DNA from: Bacteroidales bacterium UBA5507
GTDB lineage: Bacteria > Bacteroidota > Bacteroidia > Bacteroidales > Lentimicrobiaceae
Direction of reading: 5' to 3'
DNA: 64,000 bases
Assembly (NCBI GenBank): GCA_002426195.1
Contig: DIOT01000013.1
Coordinates: 82,869-146,868, forward strand
The notes beneath the pieces were generated by a model that ran no database searches, was not told the DNA's origin, and was given only the letters and a program-made list of their open reading frames with translations. Within the stretch, counting starts at the first letter, position 1, and every line of letters begins with the position of its first letter. Below, one piece after another: positions 26,793 to 35,439 of this stretch. A program made the position numbers and the translations under genes.

Positions 26793-28196
26793 ATGATAGA
26801 ACAATTAAACAGGATAGCTTCGAAAAGAGACAGATATATACGTAAGAGCCGGCATTACTATAACGACCTGAAAAGATTTTATCATTTCAATATTCCGGAA
26901 GGTTCAAGGGTACTTGAAGTTGGCTGTGGAACAGGGTTTTTACTCAACTCGGTTAATCCATCATACGGAGTTGGAATTGACATTTCACCGGCTATGATTG
27001 AAATAGCCCAAAAAAACTATCCGCATTTAAGATTTTATGCACATGATGCAGGAGAATTCTCATTTGAAGAAAAGTTTGATTATGTGATTATCTCTGACAC
27101 ACTCGGATATTTAAATGACATTCAGAAGGTATTCAATACAATAAAACAAGCAGTTGATGCAGATACCCGGATTATAATCAACTACCATAATTTCTTCTGG
27201 GAACCATTTCTGGCAATAGCACAGAAATTAAAACTCAAGATGCCACACAAGAGACTGAACTGGCTGGGCAGATCAGATGTGGTCAATTTACTCGGGATTG
27301 AAGGCTTCGATGTTGTTAAAACAGGGAAAAGGTACTTGCTTCCCCTGTATATTCCAATAATTTCCTGGTTTTTTAATAAGTACCTTGCACATTTGCCCCT
27401 TATTAACAGCTTTTGCCTTATTGGCTATTTAATTGCACGTTTGCCAAAACAATTGCCACACGACAACAAGCAGTTCTCAGTGAGTGTAATTGTACCGGCA
27501 CGAAATGAAGAAGGTAATATAGAAGATGCTGTTAAAAGAATACCCGACATGGGAAAGCATACCGAAATAATTTTTGTTGAGGGAGGGTCTTCTGATAACA
27601 CGCTAAACGAGATTAAAAGGGTTTGCGAAGTCTGGTCGGATAAAAGAGATGTGAAATATTACATTCAATCAGGCAAAGGAAAGGGAGATGCAGTAAGACT
27701 GGGTTTCGAAAAAGCAGAAGGTGATATACTAATGATACTGGATGCTGATCTAACAGTACCACCCGAAGACTTAAGCAAATTTTACAATGCCATTGCAACC
27801 GGAAAGGGTGAATATATTAATGGATCACGATTGGTGTACCCTATGGAAGATGAAGCAATGCGAACACTGAATATATTGGGAAATAAGTTTTTCTCCGTTA
27901 TGTTCTCGTGGCTTTTGAATCAAAGGATTAAGGATACTTTGTGTGGCACAAAAGTAATTTCCAAAAACAACTATAATAAGTTGATCGCGAATCGGTCATA
28001 CTTTGGAAATTTTGATCCTTTCGGTGATTTTGACCTGATATTCGGATCAGCTAAACTTAACCTTAAGCTTGTGGAGGTACCAATACGATATAGAGCACGC
28101 AAATACGGTGAGACCAATATTTCTCGCTTTTCGCATGGTTGGCTATTGCTTAAAATGGTTTTTTATGCAATGAATAAGATAAAGTTCGTCTATTAA
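26793..28196 (+). CDS. Methyltransferase-glycosyltransferase 2 fusion protein
   Basis: A 467-residue two-enzyme protein. Residues about 1-190 are a class I SAM-dependent methyltransferase: motif I VLEVGCGTG at 40-48, acidic GIDIS after beta-2, post-motif VIISDTLGYL. Residues about 228-467 are a family 2 glycosyltransferase: SVIVPARNEEGN, nucleotide-binding EGGSSDNT, DAD metal site at 317-319, then the GSRLVYPM and LCGTKVI motifs of dolichyl/undecaprenyl-phosphate sugar synthases. So the GT half probably charges a polyprenyl phosphate with a sugar for the GT-C proteins encoded upstream (9-base gap). The methylated molecule is unknown. A hydrophobic stretch near 183-215 separates the halves. 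Confidence 0.82.
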   Translation: MIEQLNRIASKRDRYIRKSRHYYNDLKRFYHFNIPEGSRVLEVGCGTGFLLNSVNPSYGVGIDISPAMIEIAQKNYPHLRFYAHDAGEFSFEEKFDYVIISDTLGYLNDIQKVFNTIKQAVDADTRIIINYHNFFWEPFLAIAQKLKLKMPHKRLNWLGRSDVVNLLGIEGFDVVKTGKRYLLPLYIPIISWFFNKYLAHLPLINSFCLIGYLIARLPKQLPHDNKQFSVSVIVPARNEEGNIEDAVKRIPDMGKHTEIIFVEGGSSDNTLNEIKRVCEVWSDKRDVKYYIQSGKGKGDAVRLGFEKAEGDILMILDADLTVPPEDLSKFYNAIATGKGEYINGSRLVYPMEDEAMRTLNILGNKFFSVMFSWLLNQRIKDTLCGTKVISKNNYNKLIANRSYFGNFDPFGDFDLIFGSAKLNLKLVEVPIRYRARKYGETNISRFSHGWLLLKMVFYAMNKIKFVY

Positions 28197-28211
28197 AAGT
28201 ACAGGGCAGTC

Positions 28212-30113
28212 TTAATAGGCCCTCTCATTTCTACCTTCAATGTAGTTTATAAACGACCTGTTGACTACCTTATTTCCACCCGGTGTAGGATAGTTTCCTG
28301 TAAAGTACCAATCACCTGTGTGCTCCGGAATTGCCTGATGCAGGTCTTCGATAGTCTGGAAAACAATCTTTACTTCAGCATGACAACCCTGAGGCTTGAC
28401 AAGTTCTGAAATTTTTGCTGAAATCTGATTTGCTGTAAACGGCTTATAAATTTCCTTAACATAATTTACAACCTGCTCCTTGGGATAATTCTCTTGCTCC
28501 TTACACTTCTTGTATACAACATTGATTACATGGTGCTTGTTATTTTCTTTCAGTAACTCGATTGCAGCGTTGAAAGCAATAAAATCACCAAGTTTGGCCA
28601 TATCAATCCCATAACAATCAGGATATCGTATTTGTGGAGCAGATGAAGCTATTACTATCTTTTTTGGCCCAAGTCGGTCAAGTATTTTTATGATACTCTT
28701 GCGTAATGTAGTTCCTCTGACTATTGAGTCATCCACTACCACGAGGTTGTCAACGCCGGTATTAATGATTCCGTATGTAACATCATAAACATGAGCGACA
28801 AGATCATCACGGGCATTGTCCTGAGTAATGAAGGTTCTGAGCTTAATATCTTTAACGGCCACTTTTTCCATACGTGGCTTTAAGTTCATAATCTCTTCTA
28901 CTCTTTCCGGGGTCAGTGTGGCAGCTTCTTTCAGAAGTTGCTCCTTTTTGAGCTTATTGCAGAAATTATTCAACTCCTCAATCAATCCGTAATACGCAAC
29001 AGCCGCTGTATTGGGTATGTATGAAAATACTGTATTCTTTATGTCGTGGTCAACGGCATCAAGTATAGCAGGGGTTAACACTTTCCCAAGGTGCTTTCTT
29101 TCCCTGTATATGTCAACGTCAGTACCACGGCTAAAATAAATGCGTTCGAATGAACATGCCTTTTTGTCACGTGGTTCAAGTACTTGTGCCATCTCAACCG
29201 AACCATTTTTTCTGATAATAAGAGCATGTCCGGGATTTATCTCTTTTATGGTACTGAACGGCACATTGAAAGCAGTTTGTATTACAGGTCTTTCGGAAGC
29301 AATTGCCACCACTTCATCATCCTGATAATAGAATGCGGGTCGTATACCTGAAGGATCACGGAATACAAATGCATCCCCGTGACCAAACATACCGGCAATA
29401 GCGTAACCACCATCCCAGCTTGCCGAAGCGTTGCTTAGTATTCCCTTAATATCAAGATTTGAGGCAATTAAAGGGGTAACTTCTATTTTACTATAACCTT
29501 CCGACTTATACTGTTCATATAGCCTTTCATTTTCCTCATCAAGGAAATGCCCTATTTTCTCAAGAATGGTAATTGTATCGGAAGTATGGACAGGATACTG
29601 ACCAAGGTTTACCAATCTATTAAACAGTTCATCAACATTGGTCATATTGAAATTGCCGGCCAGCAGAAGATTTCGGGTCATCCAGTTATTTGCACGGTGT
29701 ACGGGATGGAGATACTGCACTCCGGTGTTCCCGAAAGTTCCATACCTCAAATGACCCATAAACAGTTCTCCGGCAAATCCCGTCTTTAATTTCAGGTCCT
29801 GAAGATCAGGTAATAATCCCGGGTGTCCTTTTTTATATTCATTGATTTCTGAGTATGCCGCCATGAAAACATCGGCAATAGGAGTATTAGTGTTTGACCG
29901 GTGTCTGCTGATATATTGTTGTCCGGGGACGGGATCAAGCTTAATACATGCTATTCCTGCTCCATCCTGGCCTCTGTTATGTTGCTTTTCCATCAGCAGA
30001 TGGAGTTTATTAAGTCCCCACGTGTTGGTATTGTATTTACCCTGATAATGTTCCAGGGGCTTCAACAATCTCACCATTGCAATACCACATTCATGCTTAA
30101 TCTGTTCGCTCAT
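28212..30113 (-). CDS. purF: Amidophosphoribosyltransferase-like protein, long Bacteroidota type
   Basis: A 633-residue class II glutamine amidotransferase. The nucleophile is Cys9 (HECGIAMVRLL) rather than the usual Cys2, so either a short propeptide is removed or translation begins later. The glutaminase domain holds HNRGQDGAGIA and GHLRYGTFG. The phosphoribosyltransferase loop VVVDDSIVRGTT is followed by the APQIRYPDCYGIDM segment. PurF makes 5-phosphoribosylamine from PRPP and glutamine, the first step of purine synthesis. It is some 130 residues longer than E. coli PurF; Bacteroidota often carry this long form, sometimes beside a standard one, so it may be a paralogue with another role. 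Confidence 0.85.
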   Translation of the reverse strand: MSEQIKHECGIAMVRLLKPLEHYQGKYNTNTWGLNKLHLLMEKQHNRGQDGAGIACIKLDPVPGQQYISRHRSNTNTPIADVFMAAYSEINEYKKGHPGLLPDLQDLKLKTGFAGELFMGHLRYGTFGNTGVQYLHPVHRANNWMTRNLLLAGNFNMTNVDELFNRLVNLGQYPVHTSDTITILEKIGHFLDEENERLYEQYKSEGYSKIEVTPLIASNLDIKGILSNASASWDGGYAIAGMFGHGDAFVFRDPSGIRPAFYYQDDEVVAIASERPVIQTAFNVPFSTIKEINPGHALIIRKNGSVEMAQVLEPRDKKACSFERIYFSRGTDVDIYRERKHLGKVLTPAILDAVDHDIKNTVFSYIPNTAAVAYYGLIEELNNFCNKLKKEQLLKEAATLTPERVEEIMNLKPRMEKVAVKDIKLRTFITQDNARDDLVAHVYDVTYGIINTGVDNLVVVDDSIVRGTTLRKSIIKILDRLGPKKIVIASSAPQIRYPDCYGIDMAKLGDFIAFNAAIELLKENNKHHVINVVYKKCKEQENYPKEQVVNYVKEIYKPFTANQISAKISELVKPQGCHAEVKIVFQTIEDLHQAIPEHTGDWYFTGNYPTPGGNKVVNRSFINYIEGRNERAY

Positions 30114-30126
30114 AATGCCCCTGATT

Positions 30127-30155
30127 TTTGATATTAGAATTTTCTGCTATATTTG
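30127..30155 (+). promoter_or_regulatory. Candidate Bacteroidota promoter for the GNAT gene
   Basis: TTTG (30127-30130), 17-base spacer, TATATTTG (30148-30155), an exact -7 match. It would give a leader of about 105 bases before the ATG at 30269. On the opposite strand TATTTTTG (30195-30202) could serve purF. Confidence 0.45.
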
Positions 30156-30194
30156 CTTGACAATCTTTTTGTGATGCAGCAAAAAATGGAAGTG

Positions 30195-30202
30195 CAAAAA
30201 TA
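30195..30202 (-). promoter_or_regulatory. Candidate -7 element for purF
   Basis: The minus strand reads TATTTTTG (TAnnTTTG match), 82 bases upstream of the purF start. No clear -33. Confidence 0.35.
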
Positions 30203-30268
30203 AACATTTTCGGGGGATTGCCATTCATATCATTCTTAATATTAATTATCTGATTAACAACATATTGT

Positions 30269-30724
30269 ATGAATAGTGTCAGGGTAAGGTATGCAACTTT
30301 TGATGACGAATCATTTATTATTGAGAGTCAGTTAAAAATGGCAAAGGAGACAGAAAATCTTGATCTTGATAGAGTTACAGTTACATCTGGTGTAAAATCT
30401 GTCTTTAATGATTCCCAAAAAGGATTTTATATTGTTGGTGAAGTAAACGGTGATGTTGTTTCATGTTTAATGATTACACCTGAATGGAGTGACTGGCGAA
30501 GCAACTGGGTATGGTGGATTCAGTCAGTTTATGTCGCAGATGAAATGCGGAAATCAGGTATATTCTCAAACATGTATACTTTCATAAAAGAGATTGTTAG
30601 TAAGAAATCAGATGTCGCAGGAATTAGACTTTATGTAGATAATACTAATTTGAATGCCCGGCAAGTTTACCGGAAGATTGGAATGACAGATGAGCATTAC
30701 CGATTATTTGAATGGATGAAATAA
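30269..30724 (+). CDS. GNAT-family N-acetyltransferase
   Basis: A 151-residue protein with the GNAT fold: MNSVRVRYATFDDESFI start, central strand WWIQSVYVADEMRKSGIF (acetyl-CoA pyrophosphate loop, here R-K-S-G-I) and the C-terminal LYVDNTNLNARQVYRKIGM, typical of motif B. It transfers an acetyl group from acetyl-CoA to an amine on an unknown acceptor. Cytoplasmic. It is 33 bases ahead of the DUF4476 gene, but no functional link is evident. Confidence 0.85.
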   Translation: MNSVRVRYATFDDESFIIESQLKMAKETENLDLDRVTVTSGVKSVFNDSQKGFYIVGEVNGDVVSCLMITPEWSDWRSNWVWWIQSVYVADEMRKSGIFSNMYTFIKEIVSKKSDVAGIRLYVDNTNLNARQVYRKIGMTDEHYRLFEWMK

Positions 30725-30757
30725 TAATAACAAGCCTTAAAAATTTATATAATAATT

Positions 30758-31549
30758 ATGAAAGCCCGTTTAACAATACTACTCGTATTCGTTGTGTTTT
30801 CCGGTTTTGCCCAACCAGGGTTTAATAACCGCAATTGCCGGTCTGCTATGCCCGATAATTTGTTTCGTCAAAGGCACAAAGCAATAACAGCAGCCAGATC
30901 AGAGAGCCAGAAATTTGAGATGGCCAAAATTCTGGCTCTTGATGAATGCCTGAGCACTTTGCAAGTAAAGAGTGTTGCCGATATTCTGAGAAATGACTTT
31001 GATAAATTGGAGTTTGCCAAGATGTCATACCAGAATACGGTAGATAAGGAAAACTTCTATAATGTGTTTGATTCCTTTACTCACATGTCAACTGCTTTCC
31101 TGCTATATGACTATCTGCAGGAGAAGAATTCACTCTCATACCCTATAGATTATCTTCCTCCAAGTCATGGTGATAACAATTACAATAACCCTATTCATGA
31201 TAACGAATATCATGGTGGTAATTTCAATAATAACGACCAGGGGATGAATGGTCCATGCCACATCACCCAAAGAGAATTTGAAAACATGCTTCAAACTATC
31301 AGGAATGAAAGCTTTGATGACACTAAGATCACGATAATCAAAAATATATTGAAGCTGAATCCTTGTATAAGAACACAGCAACTAAAAGAAGTTATTGCAC
31401 TGTTATCTTTTGATGCCAACAAACTTGAGATTGCGAAATACGCATATGAATATACTCTTGACCGGGAAAATTACTATTCGATAGCCGATTCGCTCACTTT
31501 TAGTTCTTCGAAAGAAGATCTGATGAAATTTATTCAATCCAGACATTGA
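30758..31549 (+). CDS. Secreted protein with two DUF4476-like repeats
   Basis: A 263-residue protein with an N-terminal signal peptide (about 1-19, ending FSGFAQ). Two copies of a roughly 80-residue helical domain, at about residues 45-125 and 178-260, share the pattern K-x-E-x-AK...C...L...FDxxKLExAKxxYxxTxDxENxY. They are joined by a 45-residue Asn/His/Gly-rich linker. The domain is DUF4476, a Bacteroidota family of unknown function. Probably periplasmic or outer-membrane associated. Each repeat keeps a single Cys in the same area, which might pair or bind metal with the His-rich linker. Confidence 0.78.
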   Translation: MKARLTILLVFVVFSGFAQPGFNNRNCRSAMPDNLFRQRHKAITAARSESQKFEMAKILALDECLSTLQVKSVADILRNDFDKLEFAKMSYQNTVDKENFYNVFDSFTHMSTAFLLYDYLQEKNSLSYPIDYLPPSHGDNNYNNPIHDNEYHGGNFNNNDQGMNGPCHITQREFENMLQTIRNESFDDTKITIIKNILKLNPCIRTQQLKEVIALLSFDANKLEIAKYAYEYTLDRENYYSIADSLTFSSSKEDLMKFIQSRH

Positions 31550-31597
31550 TTTGATTGTTTCTTCCTGTAACTACGTTTTACTGTATATTTTAATTTA

Positions 31598-32737
31598 ATG
31601 AGGACAAGGATGTTCGTTATCTTCTTTAGTATTGTTTTCCTGGTATATTTTCTGGTAAACTATTATATCTATACCCATGGAATTAAACTGCTACCACAGG
31701 AAAGTGGAATCAGAACATGGTTTACAATCGCATTCTGGTTAATCGTTTCCACATATGTTTTAGGCCGGTTTATCGAAAGGGTTCATCTTTCAGCTGTTAC
31801 TGATGTACTCACGTGGATTGGGTCTTTCTGGCTTGCGGTGATGCTGTACTTATTTCTTATTGTCTTGTTTGTCGATATAATACGACTAGCTAATTACTTT
31901 ATTCATTTCATACCGCCATCTCTCATCTCTCAGAACTTTAAGACTACACTTTTTACCATAGGTTTTGGCGTTGCTATTATTACTGTAGCAATCGGGCATA
32001 TAAATGCTGTCAATCCGGCTGTTAAAAAGATAGTTCTTGACATAAACAAACAAGCCAACGGCCTGAAAGAAGTAAAAATAGCATTGGTTTCTGACATTCA
32101 TATGGGTACAGTAATTGGGCCGAGGAGAATGACGAAGCTAGTAAAGGAAATTGAGAGAATTAATCCTGATCTGGTATTATTGGCCGGTGATATAGTTGAT
32201 GAAGATCTGCAACCGGTTATACGGCACGATATGGGCGATGTTCTGAAGAAACTAACCGCCCCTATGGGAGTGTATGCAATAACAGGTAACCATGAATACA
32301 TCGGGGGAGTAAATGAAGCCGTCGATTATCTCGAAAAACATAACATCAGTTTTCTACGCGATACAAGTGTAAAAATTGCTGATGCTTTTTACATTGTTGG
32401 CAGAGAAGACAGATCTAAAACCAATCGCAAGTCAATAGCCAGCTTATTAAATGGCAGGGATTCCGTATTACCGGTGATAATGCTCGATCATCAGCCTTTT
32501 GATCTTGATAGTGTAGTAACAGCAGGTGTTGATGTCCAATTTTCCGGACATACACATCATGGTCAGCTATGGCCTTTGAACTACATAACCGAAGCTATCT
32601 TTGAAGTAAGTCGTGGATATTTAAAGAAAGGTAACACACATTTTTATGTTTCAAACGGATACGGCTCATGGGGGCCTCCTGTAAGAATAGGAAATCGTTC
32701 TGAGATTGTAGAAGTTAAATTGAGATTCAAAGAATAA
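31598..32737 (+). CDS. Membrane-anchored metallophosphoesterase (YkuE/YaeI-like)
   Basis: A 379-residue protein. Four N-terminal hydrophobic helices (about residues 3-24, 40-58, 72-100 and 120-142) are followed by a calcineurin-like phosphoesterase domain. All five metal motifs are present: SDIHMG, GDIVDE, GNHEY, the MLDHQP strand and GHTHHGQ. Close family members remove phosphate from lipid A-related or nucleotide substrates; the exact substrate is not visible. Active site probably faces the periplasm, by analogy with YkuE, which is exported; this is inference. Confidence 0.85.
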   Translation: MRTRMFVIFFSIVFLVYFLVNYYIYTHGIKLLPQESGIRTWFTIAFWLIVSTYVLGRFIERVHLSAVTDVLTWIGSFWLAVMLYLFLIVLFVDIIRLANYFIHFIPPSLISQNFKTTLFTIGFGVAIITVAIGHINAVNPAVKKIVLDINKQANGLKEVKIALVSDIHMGTVIGPRRMTKLVKEIERINPDLVLLAGDIVDEDLQPVIRHDMGDVLKKLTAPMGVYAITGNHEYIGGVNEAVDYLEKHNISFLRDTSVKIADAFYIVGREDRSKTNRKSIASLLNGRDSVLPVIMLDHQPFDLDSVVTAGVDVQFSGHTHHGQLWPLNYITEAIFEVSRGYLKKGNTHFYVSNGYGSWGPPVRIGNRSEIVEVKLRFKE

Positions 32738-32791
32738 CCTGCGAACTCTGTTTTCAATTAGAACCGGGAAACAAATCCATATACGAGTTGT

Positions 32792-32799
32792 TAGTTTTG
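32792..32799 (+). promoter_or_regulatory. Candidate -7 element for the peroxiredoxin gene
   Basis: TAGTTTTG matches TAnnTTTG. The leader to the ATG at 32883 would be about 77 bases and contains a 5-bp hairpin GCTGC-7-GCAGC (32816-32832). No good -33. Confidence 0.4.
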
Positions 32800-32882
32800 A
32801 TGGAATTCCAGAAAAGCTGCCGAATGAGCAGCCGGAGATAAACTATTCTGTTAAACTATTCAAAATTTAAAGAACTTAAAAT

Positions 32883-33539
32883 ATGGACACTAACCTTGAG
32901 CAGGGGAGATCAGGAATGCCGCGAATTGGTGATATAGCACCCGATTTTGAAGCTAACACTACACAGGGACATTTAAAGTTCTCAGAGTTCGCTAAGGGCA
33001 GCTGGGTGGTAATGTTTTCTCATCCTGCAGATTTTACGCCGGTTTGTACTACTGAAATGTCGGGATTCGCAGTCAGAGAAGATGAATTTACCGAACTCAA
33101 CTGCAAGCTTATAGGATTAAGCATTGACAGTGTACATGCACATCTGGCATGGGTGCAGAACGTGCACAAAAACCTCGGAATATTAATGAAGTTCCCGATT
33201 ATTGCTGATATCGACATGAAGGTTGCCCGGCTTTATGGAATGATACAGCCTAATGAGAGTGAAACTTCGGCAGTTCGTGCAGTGTTTTTTATTGACCCTA
33301 ACCGCAAGATCAAATTGATTATGTACTATCCGATTAATGTAGGCAGAAATATGGATGAAATAATCAGGGTTCTCAAGGCTATGCAGGTTTCAGAGAAACA
33401 CAGTGTTGCACTGCCATTAGACTGGCAACCCGGTGATAAAGTAATCGTTCCTCCGCCACGCACAGTCGGGGAAATGAAAGAAAGAGAAAACAGCGACTAC
33501 GAGATGGTTGATTTTTATCTTGCAAAGAAAAAAGTGTAA
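32883..33539 (+). CDS. Peroxiredoxin (1-Cys, Prx6-like)
   Basis: A 218-residue thiol peroxidase. The peroxidatic Cys is C55 in HPADFTPVCTTEM, with conserved Thr/Pro and the Arg in AVRAVFFIDP. The long C-terminal arm (DWQPGDKVIVPPP) is the hallmark of the Prx6/archaeal group. The only other Cys (ELNC) is not at a standard resolving position, so it probably works as 1-Cys. It reduces H2O2 and organic peroxides; cytoplasmic. Single gene with its own promoter and terminator. Confidence 0.93.
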   Translation: MDTNLEQGRSGMPRIGDIAPDFEANTTQGHLKFSEFAKGSWVVMFSHPADFTPVCTTEMSGFAVREDEFTELNCKLIGLSIDSVHAHLAWVQNVHKNLGILMKFPIIADIDMKVARLYGMIQPNESETSAVRAVFFIDPNRKIKLIMYYPINVGRNMDEIIRVLKAMQVSEKHSVALPLDWQPGDKVIVPPPRTVGEMKERENSDYEMVDFYLAKKKV

Positions 33540-33548
33540 TTAAAAATT

Positions 33549-33586
33549 AAGAGCCATTGCGAAAACAATATGCAATGGCTCTTTTA
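33549..33586. terminator. Bidirectional terminator between peroxiredoxin and M14 peptidase genes
   Basis: AAGAGCCATTGC (33549-33560) pairs perfectly with GCAATGGCTCTT (33572-33583) around an 11-base loop. TTTTATT follows on the plus strand and TTAATTTTTA on the minus strand. It serves both convergent genes. Confidence 0.88.
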
Positions 33587-35338
33587 TTAATAGACTTTGC
33601 CAACCGGATAGACCATATAGTTAAGGTCTGAGTATTTTGATCTGTTGTAAAACCAGTTTAACATAGTCCACTGGTTGTTGTATTCAGGGTTATTTTTAAC
33701 AGTCTCTTCAAATTCTTTCTTTAATTGAGGATCATTTGCAAGCATTTCCCGTGCCATTGGTTCCATTACATAGGTTTCGGAATATTCCTTCTGTTCAAAA
33801 ACAGCATTAAAGAATCCCCATTCAACCAACGATCCTGAAGCAGTTGGTTCTAGAAGGAAGGCTGCAATCTTTGCGGCTCGCTGATTAACCGGTATTATTT
33901 GTGATCCTTCACGGTACAGGCGCAATTCCTTCCTTTCTTCTGTAGTCACACTAACCATGTGACGGCCTTCATTTGGCTCTTTACTAAACTCTGCATCTTT
34001 AAAATGGGTAACAGTAACCAATATCATACTATCCTTACCAAGTTCCTGCATACTAACTCCGTGTAGCTGGAGTTTATTAATAACATCAGTCCATTCAACC
34101 GGAACAATATAAAATTGTGGGAGCTTTACTGTTTTTTCAGATTTTACTTTAGCGAAAAAAGGTACTCGCATAATGACCGGTTTAGTAGGGTCATATTTGA
34201 ACCATTCACCACCGGTAAGGTCACTTTTCTGAGTAGTGTATTCAAATCCTTTAAAATCGACCATTATGCTATCTGACTTACTAGTAGTGAAAGAAACAGG
34301 CAATGGCTCTTTCCTGAAATTAGCAGATTCAGTCGACTTGTCGGCCATGCTGATTAAGGTCTTAACAGTCTCACTCTGATGATTTAAAATTTTGAGAGTT
34401 TCAACCACCAGAGCATAAGCAGCTGAAACTCTGGTTTTATAGTCTTTAAGCATGTGAGTTTCCACCAGAACAGCAGGTCTGTTTTGTGCTGCTGCATACC
34501 CGGTTGAAACCAATGGAGATGCAGCACCTTTGCGTAACCCGCTGCGGGGATCATGCCACTTACGGAATTGCACATATGGAAATATGAGGTAACCATTATC
34601 GATCATTCCTTTGGTAAGCCTTGTTTCATAAATATCATTTAACCATCTTGATATACCTGAATCAAGATTACCGTACTTCTCTATGTCATAAGTAAGTTGA
34701 TACTGATAATCAGCACCATCGGTTGTATGTATGTCAATAAAGAAATCAGGTAACCACGTATTGTACATCTTAAGCCAATGCTTCATTTCAGGGGCTTCTG
34801 CTTTAAGAAAATCTCTGTTTAGATTCAGATTCAGAGCATTAGTACGCCAGCCCATTTCTTCCGGACCGTTCTGGTTTATCCTGTTATATGCGCCAAAACG
34901 TTCATGTCCATCGACATTAAAAATAGGAATCACCAGTAAGCTTACTTTATCAAGCAGTCCTTTCTGCTTTTTGTCGATTATTATATCCCTCAGCAGCATA
35001 AGTGATGCGTCTTTTCCATCAGGTTCACCCGGGTGGATACAAGATTGAATCAATACTACGAGCCGCCCCTTATTCCTTATTAATTCCGGATTCGAAAGAC
35101 CATCTTTATCAACAATAAGCATCGGTATATCCCGTCCTTGCGGACTTTTACCAAGGTTGATCATACTTATATTGGCTGATGCCCTGTCGAGTCGTTCACA
35201 ATATTCAACAGTTTCATTATATCGCGGGGTTCTGAGATAGTTCGACTTCTCATAAAAAGTCTGCCAGTCCTGACTAAGGACATTCAACGAGCATAAAAGA
35301 CTAAAAAAGATTAAGGAGTAAGTGATAGACTTTTTCAT
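33587..35338 (-). CDS. Secreted M14-family zinc carboxypeptidase-like protein
   Basis: A 583-residue protein. The frame extends to an ATG at 35359, but MKKSITYSLIFFSLLCSLNVLSQ (ATG 35338) is a clear signal peptide, so that start is used. M14 zinc ligands: H and E in SCIHPGEPDGKD and a later His in DIHTTDG. The catalytic Glu is in VLVETHMLKDY. The second half (about 330-583) is beta-rich and unassigned. It removes C-terminal residues or trims cell-wall or food peptides outside the cytoplasm. No T9SS tail, so probably periplasmic or outer-membrane associated. Confidence 0.87.
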   Translation of the reverse strand: MKKSITYSLIFFSLLCSLNVLSQDWQTFYEKSNYLRTPRYNETVEYCERLDRASANISMINLGKSPQGRDIPMLIVDKDGLSNPELIRNKGRLVVLIQSCIHPGEPDGKDASLMLLRDIIIDKKQKGLLDKVSLLVIPIFNVDGHERFGAYNRINQNGPEEMGWRTNALNLNLNRDFLKAEAPEMKHWLKMYNTWLPDFFIDIHTTDGADYQYQLTYDIEKYGNLDSGISRWLNDIYETRLTKGMIDNGYLIFPYVQFRKWHDPRSGLRKGAASPLVSTGYAAAQNRPAVLVETHMLKDYKTRVSAAYALVVETLKILNHQSETVKTLISMADKSTESANFRKEPLPVSFTTSKSDSIMVDFKGFEYTTQKSDLTGGEWFKYDPTKPVIMRVPFFAKVKSEKTVKLPQFYIVPVEWTDVINKLQLHGVSMQELGKDSMILVTVTHFKDAEFSKEPNEGRHMVSVTTEERKELRLYREGSQIIPVNQRAAKIAAFLLEPTASGSLVEWGFFNAVFEQKEYSETYVMEPMAREMLANDPQLKKEFEETVKNNPEYNNQWTMLNWFYNRSKYSDLNYMVYPVGKVY

Positions 35339-35383
35339 TTTTATATAGTTATTAAACACTGATTTTCAAATAAGCCTTAGGGG

Positions 35384-35391
35384 CAAAAATA
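35384..35391 (-). promoter_or_regulatory. Candidate -7 element for the M14 peptidase gene
   Basis: The minus strand reads TATTTTTG (TAnnTTTG). It lies 46 bases upstream of the start at 35338, and 17 bases from the divergent -7 element at 35408-35415. Confidence 0.4.
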
Positions 35392-35407
35392 GCATAAAAA
35401 AAATCAA

Positions 35408-35415
35408 TACATTTG
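35408..35415 (+). promoter_or_regulatory. -7 element for the Asp-box T9SS protein gene
   Basis: TACATTTG, an exact match. The expected start of transcription (about 35422) lies downstream of the ATG at 35413, which supports ATG 35440 as the true start codon. Confidence 0.45.
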
Positions 35416-35439
35416 ATGATTGCTTTAATCGTTAAGATC

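Noticed and set aside
32816..32832. Hairpin GCTGC-CGAATGA-GCAGC in the peroxiredoxin leader as a riboswitch or terminator
   Set aside because: Five base pairs only, no T-run and no resemblance to a known riboswitch.
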